Positions 8,611 to 16,771 of a DNA stretch of 64,000 bases are shown piece after piece. A program made the translations under genes and the position numbers. Each line of letters starts with the position of its first letter. Positions within the stretch are counted from its first letter, which is position 1. A model generated the notes under the pieces. That model saw nothing but the letters and a program-made list of their open reading frames with translations, was not told the DNA's origin and ran no database searches. Origin of the DNA: Cupriavidus numazuensis (GTDB lineage: Bacteria > Pseudomonadota > Gammaproteobacteria > Burkholderiales > Burkholderiaceae); NCBI RefSeq assembly GCF_905397435.1, contig NZ_CAJPVI010000002.1, positions 1-64,000 on the forward strand. The letters are read 5' to 3'.

Positions 8611-9752
8611 GGCATGGCCTCCAGCACCAGGCTGACATGGGACGACAGCACGCCGCCATCGGCATGGAACAGCGCGCGCGTGCGCGTGCCGGCCTGGCGC
8701 TCTCCGGCGCGGCCGGCGAGCTGGCGCGCGGCTTCTGCCAGGTGCATCAGGCCACCGGCCACGCCCGAATGCCCGAAGGCCAGCAAGCCGCCATGTGTGT
8801 TGAGCGCCAGTGGGCCGCCGCGTCCGAAGTCGCCAGCGCGCAGCCGCGCCTGCGCCTGCCCGCGTTCGGCCACCCCGAGTTCTTCCAGCAGCATCACCAG
8901 TGTGATCGTGAACGAATCGTAGATCGCGAGGTAATCGATGCTGTCCACGCCGCCGCCCGCCTCGGCAAACGCGCGCCGCGCGGCATCGGCGGCACCGGTC
9001 TGCATGACGTCGTCGATCGCGCTCAGGTGCTGGTGCCGGTGCGCCTGCCCTGCGCCGGCGATACGCACCGGCGTGCCGGCGCCGGGCTCGGCGGACACGA
9101 CCACGGCAACGGCGCCATCGGAAATCGGGCAGCAATCCGACAGGCGCAGCGGCGTGGCGATGGCCCGCGCGGCACGCGCATCAGTCAGCGACAGGGGCTC
9201 ACGCAAATGCGCATCGGGATGGCTGGCGGCATGCTCGCGCATCAGCACGGCAAAGCCCGACAGCGCATCGGCATCCATGCCGGCTTCATGCAGGTAGCGC
9301 GAGGCCAGCAGCGCGTAGTAGGCCGGCACCGAAGCGCCGTTGAGTACCTCGGCGTGCGGTTCGCCGACCTGCGCCAGCGTCTGGATCGACTGGTCGCGGC
9401 TCTGGCCGCTGAGGCGGTTTTCACCGGCCACCACGAGCACATGGCGGCAACGGCCGGCGCGCACCAGTTCGTGCGCAAGCATCGCCATCACGCCGCCGGT
9501 GGCGCCGCCCGAGGCCACGCCATGCGCATAGGCCGGCGTGAGCGAAGCGTACTCGCAGAAGCGGTCGGCCAGCATCAGGTGCGGCAGCGTGGTGGCGTAG
9601 CCGCACAGCACGCCGTCGATATCCGCGCGCGCCAGTCCGCTGTCGGTCAGCGCGGCATCGGCTGCCTGCGCCATCAGCGTCAGCGGTGTGCTGCCCTCCA
9701 GGCGGCCGAAGCGCGTGTTGCCGGTGCCGCGTATGTAGCTTGTGCCCGCCAT
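8607..9752 (-). CDS. Thiolase-superfamily protein lacking the nucleophilic cysteine (possible Ltp2-like lyase)
   Basis: This 381-residue thiolase-fold protein is of the SCP2/Ltp2 type. N- and C-terminal halves are recognisable (ADIDGVLCGYATT, then DYLAIYDSFT and NTHGGLLAFGHSGVAGG). Where thiolases carry the acylated cysteine followed by SG, this protein reads HGVASGGATGG, and the C-terminal CxG motif is replaced by HADGG; only the GH histidine is kept. It should therefore not be a normal thiolase. Coupling to a DUF35 gene suggests an Ltp2-DUF35-like retro-aldol or related C-C lyase complex. It begins one base after the receptor gene (TGACATG junction). The annotation as a non-canonical enzyme is inference from the missing residue. 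Confidence 0.8.
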   Translation of the reverse strand: MAGTSYIRGTGNTRFGRLEGSTPLTLMAQAADAALTDSGLARADIDGVLCGYATTLPHLMLADRFCEYASLTPAYAHGVASGGATGGVMAMLAHELVRAGRCRHVLVVAGENRLSGQSRDQSIQTLAQVGEPHAEVLNGASVPAYYALLASRYLHEAGMDADALSGFAVLMREHAASHPDAHLREPLSLTDARAARAIATPLRLSDCCPISDGAVAVVVSAEPGAGTPVRIAGAGQAHRHQHLSAIDDVMQTGAADAARRAFAEAGGGVDSIDYLAIYDSFTITLVMLLEELGVAERGQAQARLRAGDFGRGGPLALNTHGGLLAFGHSGVAGGLMHLAEAARQLAGRAGERQAGTRTRALFHADGGVLSSHVSLVLEAMP

Positions 9753-9753
9753 G

Positions 9754-10995
9754 TCAGTGCTTGAGCAGCGGGCATTGCGACTTCGATGCCGGCATGAAGG
9801 CCTGGTCGCCCGGCACCGTCGCCAGCACCTTGTAGTAGTCCCACGGATACTTCGACTCGGCCGGGCTCTTCACTTCGAACAGGTACATGTCGTGGATCAT
9901 GCGGCCGTCTTCGCGAATGCGTCCGTTCTTTGCGAAGAAGTCGTTGATGGGCATGGATTTCATTTTCTTCATCACTGCCGCGGTCTCGTCGGTGCCCGCG
10001 GCCTGCACGGCCTTGAGGTAGTGCATGACCGATGAATAGGCGCCGGCCTGGCTCATGTTCGGCATCTTCTTCACCTTCTCGAAGTAGCGCCGCGACCACG
10101 CGCGCGTGGCGTCGTTCATGTCCCAGTAGAACGCCTCGGTCAGCACCAGCCCGCTCGCGGTCTTCAGGCCGATGGCGTGGATGTCGTTGATGTACAGCAG
10201 CAGGCCAGCCATGCGCTGCGCGCCGTTGCGCGTCAGGCCGAATTCCGACGCGGCCTTGATTGCGTTGACGGTGTCGCCGCCCGCGTTGGCGAGCCCTACG
10301 ACCTGCGCCTTGCTGGCCTGCGCCTGCAACAGGTAGGACGCGAAGTCACTCGCGCCGATCGGGTGGCGCGCGGCGCCCAGCACCTTGCCGCCGGCTTCGT
10401 TGATCACCGCCGTGGCGGAGTCCTGCAGCGTGTGGCCGAACGCGTAGTCCGCGGTCAGGAAGAACCACGTCTTGCCGCCACGCTGCACCATGGCGCGCGC
10501 GGTCGTATTGGCGAGCGCATAGGTGTCGTACGCGTAGTGCACCGACACCGGCGTGCACAGGTCGTTGGTAATGCGCTCGCTGCCCGGACCGGAGAACACC
10601 ACGATGTGGTTCTTCTGCTTGGCCACGTCCAGCACGGCCAGCGCCGGCGCGGAGGCCGCCACGTCCAGGATGGCATCGACATGGCCCGTGTCGAACCACT
10701 CGCGCGCCTTGTTGGCGGCGATATCCGCCTTGTTCTGGTGATCGACCACGACCAGCTCGATCTTCTTGCCCAGCACCTTGCCGCCGAAATCGTCGATGGC
10801 CATCTGCGCGGCCGTGGCGCTGCCACGGCCGGTGACATCGGCATACAGGCCGCTCATGTCGAGCAGCATGCCGATCTTGACCATGTCGTCAGAGATGCCA
10901 GCCGCCGGCTGGGCGTGCGCGGCGCCGCAGGCAAGCGCGGCGGCCATGGCAAGCGTGCCGGTGGCCTTGCGGAACATCGAATGGCGTAGCTTCAT
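9754..10995 (-). CDS. LivK-type (branched-chain amino acid/aromatic) ABC substrate-binding protein
   Basis: This 413-residue periplasmic receptor of the Peripla_BP_6 family has a signal peptide ending at about residue 28 (AHA-QPA). The mature protein starts with DDMVKIGMLLDMSGLYADVTG, typical of receptors for amides, aromatic acids and branched-chain amino acids. GGAGAC precedes the ATG. No LivHMGF transporter subunits are in the operon, so it either uses components encoded elsewhere or acts as a sensor. It lies between a cyclase-family hydrolase and the thiolase-like gene. Confidence 0.88.
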   Translation of the reverse strand: MKLRHSMFRKATGTLAMAAALACGAAHAQPAAGISDDMVKIGMLLDMSGLYADVTGRGSATAAQMAIDDFGGKVLGKKIELVVVDHQNKADIAANKAREWFDTGHVDAILDVAASAPALAVLDVAKQKNHIVVFSGPGSERITNDLCTPVSVHYAYDTYALANTTARAMVQRGGKTWFFLTADYAFGHTLQDSATAVINEAGGKVLGAARHPIGASDFASYLLQAQASKAQVVGLANAGGDTVNAIKAASEFGLTRNGAQRMAGLLLYINDIHAIGLKTASGLVLTEAFYWDMNDATRAWSRRYFEKVKKMPNMSQAGAYSSVMHYLKAVQAAGTDETAAVMKKMKSMPINDFFAKNGRIREDGRMIHDMYLFEVKSPAESKYPWDYYKVLATVPGDQAFMPASKSQCPLLKH

Positions 10996-11035
10996 GTCGT
11001 CTCCGTGGCTTGTTGTGTGCTGTCGTAAGGTGTGG

Positions 11036-12097
11036 TCAGACCGTGGCGATCGGTGTCACGGGCGAGCCGACCGCGCCGGGCAAGCGCAGCGGCGGTGCGG
11101 TGAGCTGGAAGCGGGTGCGGCCATTGGCGCGCAGCCAGTCGGCCAGTTCGCGCAGGTACCACAGCTCGCCCAGCGGCAGGCCCAGTTTGAACAGGCAGTG
11201 GTGGTGCAGCGGCAGCAGCGGGTGGTGCTTGTCACCATCGGGCGCGGGGCGGGCGGGGTAGCGCTCGACGGCGTAGTTGTCGGCGACAAGTGCGGCGATG
11301 CCGGCGTCGGTGATCCACTGAAGCAGCTTGTCATCACGCCCGTCGAGCGCGCAGCAGCTGTGGTGCAGCACCGCTTCGTCGGGTTCGCGCTGCATCGACA
11401 GCACCACTTCGGCAAAGCCGGTGCGCAGCAGCAGCATGTCGCCGGGCTCGACCTCCGCCTTGGTGGCATCCATGGCGCGCATCAGGTCGTCATAGCCGAC
11501 GTTGCGGAAGTCCATGCCGAAGGTGTGCGCCAGGTCCACCAGCACGCCGCGGCCCTGCATGCCCCTGACCGCGAAATTCTCGATGCCCAGCGCCTGCGCG
11601 GCGCTGTGGTCGTGGCCGTGATCGCAGGGGTGGGCCGCAAAGTGGTCGTTCTCGGCATAGTCCACGGGGCCGACGATATGCTCGTTGGCGCGATAGCCGT
11701 TGTAGTAGACGCGCTCAGGCCGGCCGTCGCCGTCGGCATCGAACAGTGCGCCGACGTGTGCGAGAGCGTCCCACTGCGTGCTGTACTGCAGGCACATCAG
11801 CACCTGGTCGTCGCTGATGACGTCGGTCGCGGCCGGATCGACCTTGGCCAGCGGGAAGTTCACGTACGGGATATCGTCACGAAACGTCGGGCGCAAGATC
11901 GGCGGATGGCGGCGCGGATTGAGCTTGTTGCCGCCGGGATAGTCGAGCGGCAGCGACAGGCAGAAGCTCAGGCCGGCCTGCACCTCGCGCGCGCCTTTCA
12001 CGACCTGCTCGGGGCCGATCAGGTTGATGCGGCCGAGCTGGTCATCGGGCCCGAAATCGCCCCAGTTGGAACCCTGCGGACGTTGCTTCCAGCGCAT
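11036..12097 (-). CDS. Cyclase-family metal-dependent hydrolase (kynurenine formamidase-like fold)
   Basis: This 353-residue protein is in the PF04199 cyclase family, whose members hydrolyse formamides or cyclic imides and amides with a divalent metal. The metal-site region appears as QWDALAHVG in place of the classical HxGTHxDxPxH, a variant found in the longer members of the family, with further histidines in DHFAAHPCDHGHDH. The start at 12097 is preferred: AGGAGG lies just upstream, and it follows the IclR stop by one base (TGACATG). The operon suggests that it opens a ring or removes an amide in the pathway; the substrate is unknown. Confidence 0.8.
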   Translation of the reverse strand: MRWKQRPQGSNWGDFGPDDQLGRINLIGPEQVVKGAREVQAGLSFCLSLPLDYPGGNKLNPRRHPPILRPTFRDDIPYVNFPLAKVDPAATDVISDDQVLMCLQYSTQWDALAHVGALFDADGDGRPERVYYNGYRANEHIVGPVDYAENDHFAAHPCDHGHDHSAAQALGIENFAVRGMQGRGVLVDLAHTFGMDFRNVGYDDLMRAMDATKAEVEPGDMLLLRTGFAEVVLSMQREPDEAVLHHSCCALDGRDDKLLQWITDAGIAALVADNYAVERYPARPAPDGDKHHPLLPLHHHCLFKLGLPLGELWYLRELADWLRANGRTRFQLTAPPLRLPGAVGSPVTPIATV

Positions 12098-12098
12098 G

Positions 12099-12917
12099 TC
12101 ATGCCTCCTGTCGCGTGCGTGGCCGGGCGGCCGGCCGTTCTCGTTCGGTGTCTGGGGTGGCGCCGCTGCGCGGGCGCCAGTTCTGGCAGATGGCATCGGC
12201 CTCGCGCCGCAGCGCACGCGCCATCGCGGCTTCGCGGTCGGTGATGCGTTCATTGAGCGCGGCAATGCTGATCGCGCCGAGCGGATAGCCGTCCGGGCCG
12301 GGCAGTGCGATGGCAATGCCGCCCATGCGCTCGACCACCACGTCCAGCAGCACCGCGTAGCCGCGCTCGCGCGTGGCTTGCACATGGCCGAGCAGCATGG
12401 ATTTGCTGAAGCGCGGAAAGCGGCGCATGGCCGGGGCGATGCCGTCGATCACCGCTTCCACCTCCGCGTCGGGCAGCGCAGCCAACAGCGCGAGGCTGCC
12501 TGCGCCGATGCCCAGCGGCCGGCGGCTGCCGATGTCCAGGTAATTCGCGCGGATCGGGAACGTGCCCAGGCGCAGTTCGATGCAGACCGACTCGCAGCCA
12601 CTGGGCACGGACAGGATGGCGCTGTCCTGGAACGCATTGGCCAGCCGGATCAGCGCGGGGCGGACCAGCGGGCGCAGGTCGGTGCGATGAACGGTGGTGG
12701 CATGCAGCGTCAGCCACTCCGGGCCGGGCATGAACGCCTTGGTGTCGGGGTCGCGTTGCACCATGCCTTCTGCCACGAGCGTTTCCAGCAGGCGCAGCGC
12801 CGACGCCTTGTCGACCCCGGCGGCGTTCGCGAGGTCGGTCAGGCGGCTGTTGCGGGCATCGGTCAGCGCGCGCAGCAGGCGGCACGCCTTTTGCAGCGAG
12901 GTGCTCGGAGTGGTCAC
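12099..12917 (-). CDS. IclR-family transcriptional regulator
   Basis: This 272-residue regulator has an N-terminal winged helix (about 5-70, with LTDLANAAGVDKASALRLLETL) and a C-terminal ligand-binding domain (about 80-250, with ERGYAVLLD). IclR proteins usually control adjacent aromatic or organic acid catabolic genes and answer to a pathway metabolite. It is the first gene of the seven-gene minus-strand operon ending at 5085, so autoregulation of the whole operon is likely. The C-terminus carries an Arg-rich tail without known function. Confidence 0.9.
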   Translation of the reverse strand: MTTPSTSLQKACRLLRALTDARNSRLTDLANAAGVDKASALRLLETLVAEGMVQRDPDTKAFMPGPEWLTLHATTVHRTDLRPLVRPALIRLANAFQDSAILSVPSGCESVCIELRLGTFPIRANYLDIGSRRPLGIGAGSLALLAALPDAEVEAVIDGIAPAMRRFPRFSKSMLLGHVQATRERGYAVLLDVVVERMGGIAIALPGPDGYPLGAISIAALNERITDREAAMARALRREADAICQNWRPRSGATPDTERERPAARPRTRQEA

Positions 12918-13061
12918 GCCGGTTGTCTCCTTGTCAGGTTTTCGTCATTTGAAACCTGTAGGAGCGGTTATAGGCCATCAGGCAAGGGCCGTCATCCTGC
13001 GGCGCAGAAAAATTTTGCGGGATGAAACTCGTGAGGCGGCAGCAATGCCACTCACCGGTTT

Positions 13062-13189
13062 CTCCCCTCTCCCGCTTGCGGGAGAGGGGTTGGGGGAGAG
13101 GGCAGGCGCATGGCAAGTACGATCGCGCCTCGCTTCGTGGAGCCTCCTGCCCTCTCCCCCGCCCCTCTCCCATAAATGGGAGAGGGGAG
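13062..13189 (-). repeat. Three-arm hairpin repeat, copy 2 (inverted)
   Basis: This is the same element as 4918-5044, in reverse orientation: CCCCTCTCCCGC-ttgcg arm first, CCCCTCTCCC-ataaat-GGGAGAGGGG arm last, with the inner GAGAGGGCAGG / CCTGCCCTCTC pairing kept. It fills most of the 325-bp gap 12918-13242 between the sigma-54 regulator's 3' end and the IclR start. Nothing else was recognised in that gap. Confidence 0.85.
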
Positions 13190-13242
13190 AACACCATTGG
13201 GGAATCATCGGGCTGTCGGTGTCTGGCCACCGTATTGAAGTT

Positions 13243-14979
13243 TCACCGCCCCGGTCCGCGCTCCAATATCTTGTACAGATGCGAACGCGAAATCCGCAGT
13301 TGCTCGGCGGCGCGCTTCTTGTTGCCGCCATGACGCGCAATCGCGTCGACCACTGCCGCATAGGCAAGTTCGCTCATCCCCGCCGCCGGCTCACCAACCG
13401 GCAATGCCGCAGCCGAAACCCCGCTGTCCATCTCGGCCTCTTCATGCGAATACGCCCGCGCCAGCGGATGCACGACCGGTTCGCTTTCCACGGCCACGAG
13501 CCCGCGCGCCGATTCGCCACGCGCAAAGTCGGCAACCCGCAGCATGCGGCCATCGCAGAACACCAGCGCTTCCTCGATGCGCTGACGCAACTGGCGCACA
13601 TTGCCGGGCCACGGCTGGCCCGCAAGATGCCGCGCCACGTCATGGTCGATCTTCGGCACCGGCACGCCGTTGCGCGCACAGAACGCGTTGACGAAGTGCT
13701 GCAGCAGCGCGGGAATATCCTCGCGCCGCTGGCGTAGCGCCGGAATACGCAGCACCACGCCGCTGAGCCGGTAGTACAAGTCGAGGCGAAAGCGCCCCGC
13801 GTCGATCAGCGCCGGAACATCGCGATTGGTCGCGGAGATCAAACGGAACTCCACATGCTGCGCACGGCGGCTGCCGAGCCGTTCGACCATGTGGTCTTCC
13901 AGCACGCGCAGCAGCTTGACCTGCATCTCCATGGGGATATCCGCAACCTCGTCGAGGAACACGGTGCCGCCGGCCGCGAGTTCAAGCTTGCCGGCCTGTC
14001 CATGGCGCTGGCTGCCCGTGAACGCGCCGGGCGCATGGCCGAACAGTTCGGACTCGATCAGCGTGGCGGGCAGGGCGGCAAGGTTCAGGCTGAGCAGCGG
14101 CCGCTCGCTGACGGGCTCGCGCCCCGCGTGATGGATGGCGTTGGCCACCAGTTCCTTGCCGGTGCCGCTTTCCCCGAGGATCAGCACCGGCACGTCCAGC
14201 CGCGCAACGGTCTGGATCTCGCGGCGCAGACGCTGCATCGGCGCGCTTTCGCCTATCAGCCCAAGCGGCGGCTGGCCTTCGCGTAGGCCGTCCAACTCGC
14301 GCTGGTAGCGCGCGACCTGCGAGCGCAGTTCCGACAGTTCATCGTGCATCCGGACCATGTCTTCCGGTCCTTTGAACATGATCTGGCCGATGGCCCCGAC
14401 CACCTCGCCGTCCTGCCGGATCGGAATGCGATTGACCACGCGCGTCACGCCGTTCATCGGCTGGAGTTGGCCGATCTCGGCCTTGCCGCTGGCCACTACC
14501 TGCGGCAGCCGGGAATTCGGGATGACGTCGGCAGCAGGACGTCCAATGCCTTCGCCGGTATCGAGGCCCAGGAATTTTTCGTGCACGGGACTCATGAACC
14601 GCATCCGGCCGTGCCGGTCAGCCACGGTGATGGCCTGGTACGGGTCGCTCAGGAAATGGTCGAGGATGGCGCTGGCAAAGGGCACCGTGCCGAGGAAGTC
14701 GAACAGCACGGCGTGCGTATCGGCGCGGTGCAGCAGGATGAGCTGGTGCGCCGCGTCCTCGAGACACAGGCCGACGTAGCGGTGACCGCCAGCCTCTACG
14801 GGAAACAGGCGGCTACCCGCCGTGCGATCCGTCGCTTGAGCACACGCGGCTTCCGCAGCTTCCGCAGTGCTGGGATCAGTACAGACGCCGATCGCTGCTA
14901 GCCGCTGGCCTTTGATCGACCGAATGACCGCGCCGAGTGCGGGCGGGGTCGGCCCTTGTGTCGTTGCTGAGGACACCAT
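13243..14979 (-). CDS. Sigma-54-dependent PAS-AAA+-Fis enhancer-binding regulator
   Basis: This 578-residue activator of RpoN-dependent promoters has an N-terminal region of unknown type (1-115), a PAS domain (about 118-225), a short coiled linker, and an AAA+ domain with Walker A GESGTGKE, Walker B LDEVADIP and a sigma-54 contact loop that reads GAFTGS instead of GAFTGA. A C-terminal Fis helix-turn-helix follows (GGNKKRAAEQLRISRSHLYK). The PAS domain probably senses a small molecule or acyl-CoA. The ATG at 14979 starts just before the conserved part; an upstream extension would run through the regulatory region. It is divergent from the carboxylase operon, whose -24/-12 promoter it should activate. 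Confidence 0.93.
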   Translation of the reverse strand: MVSSATTQGPTPPALGAVIRSIKGQRLAAIGVCTDPSTAEAAEAACAQATDRTAGSRLFPVEAGGHRYVGLCLEDAAHQLILLHRADTHAVLFDFLGTVPFASAILDHFLSDPYQAITVADRHGRMRFMSPVHEKFLGLDTGEGIGRPAADVIPNSRLPQVVASGKAEIGQLQPMNGVTRVVNRIPIRQDGEVVGAIGQIMFKGPEDMVRMHDELSELRSQVARYQRELDGLREGQPPLGLIGESAPMQRLRREIQTVARLDVPVLILGESGTGKELVANAIHHAGREPVSERPLLSLNLAALPATLIESELFGHAPGAFTGSQRHGQAGKLELAAGGTVFLDEVADIPMEMQVKLLRVLEDHMVERLGSRRAQHVEFRLISATNRDVPALIDAGRFRLDLYYRLSGVVLRIPALRQRREDIPALLQHFVNAFCARNGVPVPKIDHDVARHLAGQPWPGNVRQLRQRIEEALVFCDGRMLRVADFARGESARGLVAVESEPVVHPLARAYSHEEAEMDSGVSAAALPVGEPAAGMSELAYAAVVDAIARHGGNKKRAAEQLRISRSHLYKILERGPGR

Positions 14980-15010
14980 CTGTCTCCGCGTGTGTCCTCG
15001 GTGTGGACAC
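14969..15010. promoter_or_regulatory. Candidate enhancer dyads (GTGTCC/GGACAC)
   Basis: GTGTCC at 14992-14997 and GGACAC at 15005-15010 form an inverted repeat with a 7-base spacer. GAGGACAC at 14969-14976 is also the exact complement of GTGTCCTC at 14992-14999. The 10-mer GTGTCCTCGG recurs at 15080-15089. The dyad lies about 80-100 bp upstream of the sigma-54 promoter, the usual range for an enhancer. Binding by the divergent regulator is inferred. Confidence 0.5.
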
Positions 15011-15090
15011 ATCCTGTCGTTATTGCGGACATCATAGCCGCGCCAAAAAGAATCCTCAATGAAATCAACGGCTCGTCGGGTGTCCTCGGG

Positions 15091-15106
15091 TTGGCATGGC
15101 TTGTGC
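15091..15106 (+). promoter_or_regulatory. Sigma-54 (-24/-12) promoter
   Basis: TTGGCATGGCTTGTGC matches the consensus YTGGCACGN4TTGC at all but two informative positions, with GG (15093-15094) and GC (15105-15106) exactly ten bases apart. Transcription would begin near 15117. It lies between the divergent enhancer-binding regulator and the carboxyltransferase gene. Confidence 0.75.
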
Positions 15107-15149
15107 GGTACTGGATCCGATGCAAGAACGAGAACACCGGAGACACGCT

Positions 15150-16697
15150 GTGACCTGGCAGCCTGAAATTGACGAACTGGCCTACCGCCGCCGCCTGGCC
15201 GAGCGCATGGGCGGCGAAGAGAAAGTGGCGCGCCACCGCGAGGCCGGCAAGCTGACCGTGCGCGATCGCGTCGCCGGCATTGCCGACCCGAGATCGTTCC
15301 GCGAGGTCGGGGGCCTGAGCGGCAGCGGCCGCTATGACAGCAACGGGCGGCTGGTGGACCTGGTGCCGTCGAACCTCGTGATGGGCCGCGCACAGATCGG
15401 CGGGCGTCCCGTCGTGCTGGTGGGCGACGATTTCACCGTGCGCGGCGGCGCCAACGATGGCGCGGTGGGCGACAAGCTTGTCCACGCCGAGAAGATGGCG
15501 CACGACCTGCGCCTGCCGATGGTGCGGCTCGTGGACGGCACCGGCGGCGGTGGCTCGGTGCGCAATATCGAGATCAAGGGCCACACGCTGATCCCGACCA
15601 TGAAGGTCTGGCAGCACGTGGTCGAGAACATGTCCGTGGTGCCCGTGGTGTCGCTGGCGCTCGGGTCGGTCGCGGGCATGGGCGCCGCACGCGTGGCGGC
15701 CAGCCATTACTCGGTGATGGTGAAGGAAACCTCGCAAGTGTTCACCGAAGGCCCGCCCGTGGTCGCGCATATCGGCCAGCAACTGAGCAAGAACGAACTG
15801 GGCGGCAGCCACATCCACACGCGCAATGGCGTGGTCGACGACGAGGTCGCCACCGAGCAGGACGCGTTCGAGCATGCCCGCCGCTTCCTGTCCTACCTGC
15901 CGGCGTCGGTCCACGAACTCCCGCCGCGAACCGAGCCCGCCGATGATCCCGCACGCAGCGACGAATGGCTGCTCTCCGCCATTCCTCGCGACAGCCGCGC
16001 GGTCTACAAGATTCGCCCGATCGTGCAGGCGCTCGTGGACAACGGTTCGTTCTTCGAGATCGGGCGGCAGTGGGGCTGCGCCATCGTCACCGGCCTGGCC
16101 CGGCTCGACGGCTGGCCGGTGGCCGTGATCGCGAGCGACCCGTACTTCCATGGCGGCGGCTGGGACAGCGCGACCGCCGAGAAATTCACGCGCTTCGTCG
16201 ACATGGCGCAGACCTTCCACCTGCCCGTGGTCAACCTCGTCGACACGGCCGGCTTCCTGATCGGCCAGGAGGCGGAGCAGGCGGCAACCATGCGCCACGG
16301 CGTGCGCGCGCTCGCGGCGGTGTACCAGGCGACCGTACCGTGGTGCTCGGTCATCCTGCGCCGCGCGTATGGCATGTCCGCTGCCGCGCACCAGCATATG
16401 GGCCGGTTCAATTGCCGCTATGCATGGCCTTCGGCGAACTGGGGCGCAATGCCGATCGAAGGCGGGCTCGAGGTGGCCTACAAGGCCGAGATCGAAGGCG
16501 CGGATGACCCGGTGCAGAAGCGCGCCGAGATCGAGCAGCGCGTGCGCAGCCTGACCTCGCCATTCCGCAGTGCCGAGGCCTTCGTCATCGAAGACATCAT
16601 CGATCCGCGCGAGACGCGCACGCTGCTGTGCGAATTCGCCAACCTGGCTGCGCCGTTGCGCGAAGCGGGCGTCAGCCGGTTCGGCATCCGTCCCTGA
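15150..16697 (+). CDS. Acyl-CoA carboxylase carboxyltransferase (beta) subunit
   Basis: This 515-residue biotin-dependent carboxyltransferase contains both crotonase-fold halves, of the propionyl/methylcrotonyl-CoA carboxylase beta type. It would transfer the carboxyl group from carboxybiotin to an acyl-CoA. N-half features include VGDDFTVRGGA and an oxyanion GSVAGMGA; the C-half has DTAGFLIGQEAE and the second oxyanion AYGMSAAAH. The GTG at 15150 is chosen because GGAG lies seven bases upstream and the ATGs at 15096 and 15120 overlap or nearly touch the sigma-54 promoter and its start point. It heads the operon and has no biotin carboxylase of its own, so it may use the BC-BCCP part of the next protein. 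Confidence 0.88.
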   Translation: MTWQPEIDELAYRRRLAERMGGEEKVARHREAGKLTVRDRVAGIADPRSFREVGGLSGSGRYDSNGRLVDLVPSNLVMGRAQIGGRPVVLVGDDFTVRGGANDGAVGDKLVHAEKMAHDLRLPMVRLVDGTGGGGSVRNIEIKGHTLIPTMKVWQHVVENMSVVPVVSLALGSVAGMGAARVAASHYSVMVKETSQVFTEGPPVVAHIGQQLSKNELGGSHIHTRNGVVDDEVATEQDAFEHARRFLSYLPASVHELPPRTEPADDPARSDEWLLSAIPRDSRAVYKIRPIVQALVDNGSFFEIGRQWGCAIVTGLARLDGWPVAVIASDPYFHGGGWDSATAEKFTRFVDMAQTFHLPVVNLVDTAGFLIGQEAEQAATMRHGVRALAAVYQATVPWCSVILRRAYGMSAAAHQHMGRFNCRYAWPSANWGAMPIEGGLEVAYKAEIEGADDPVQKRAEIEQRVRSLTSPFRSAEAFVIEDIIDPRETRTLLCEFANLAAPLREAGVSRFGIRP

Positions 16698-16771
16698 GCG
16701 GGTCGCACGCAACAACAACGCAATACCCAGTCACTGGCCGCAGAAGCCGCAATCTGAACGAGGAGACAAAA

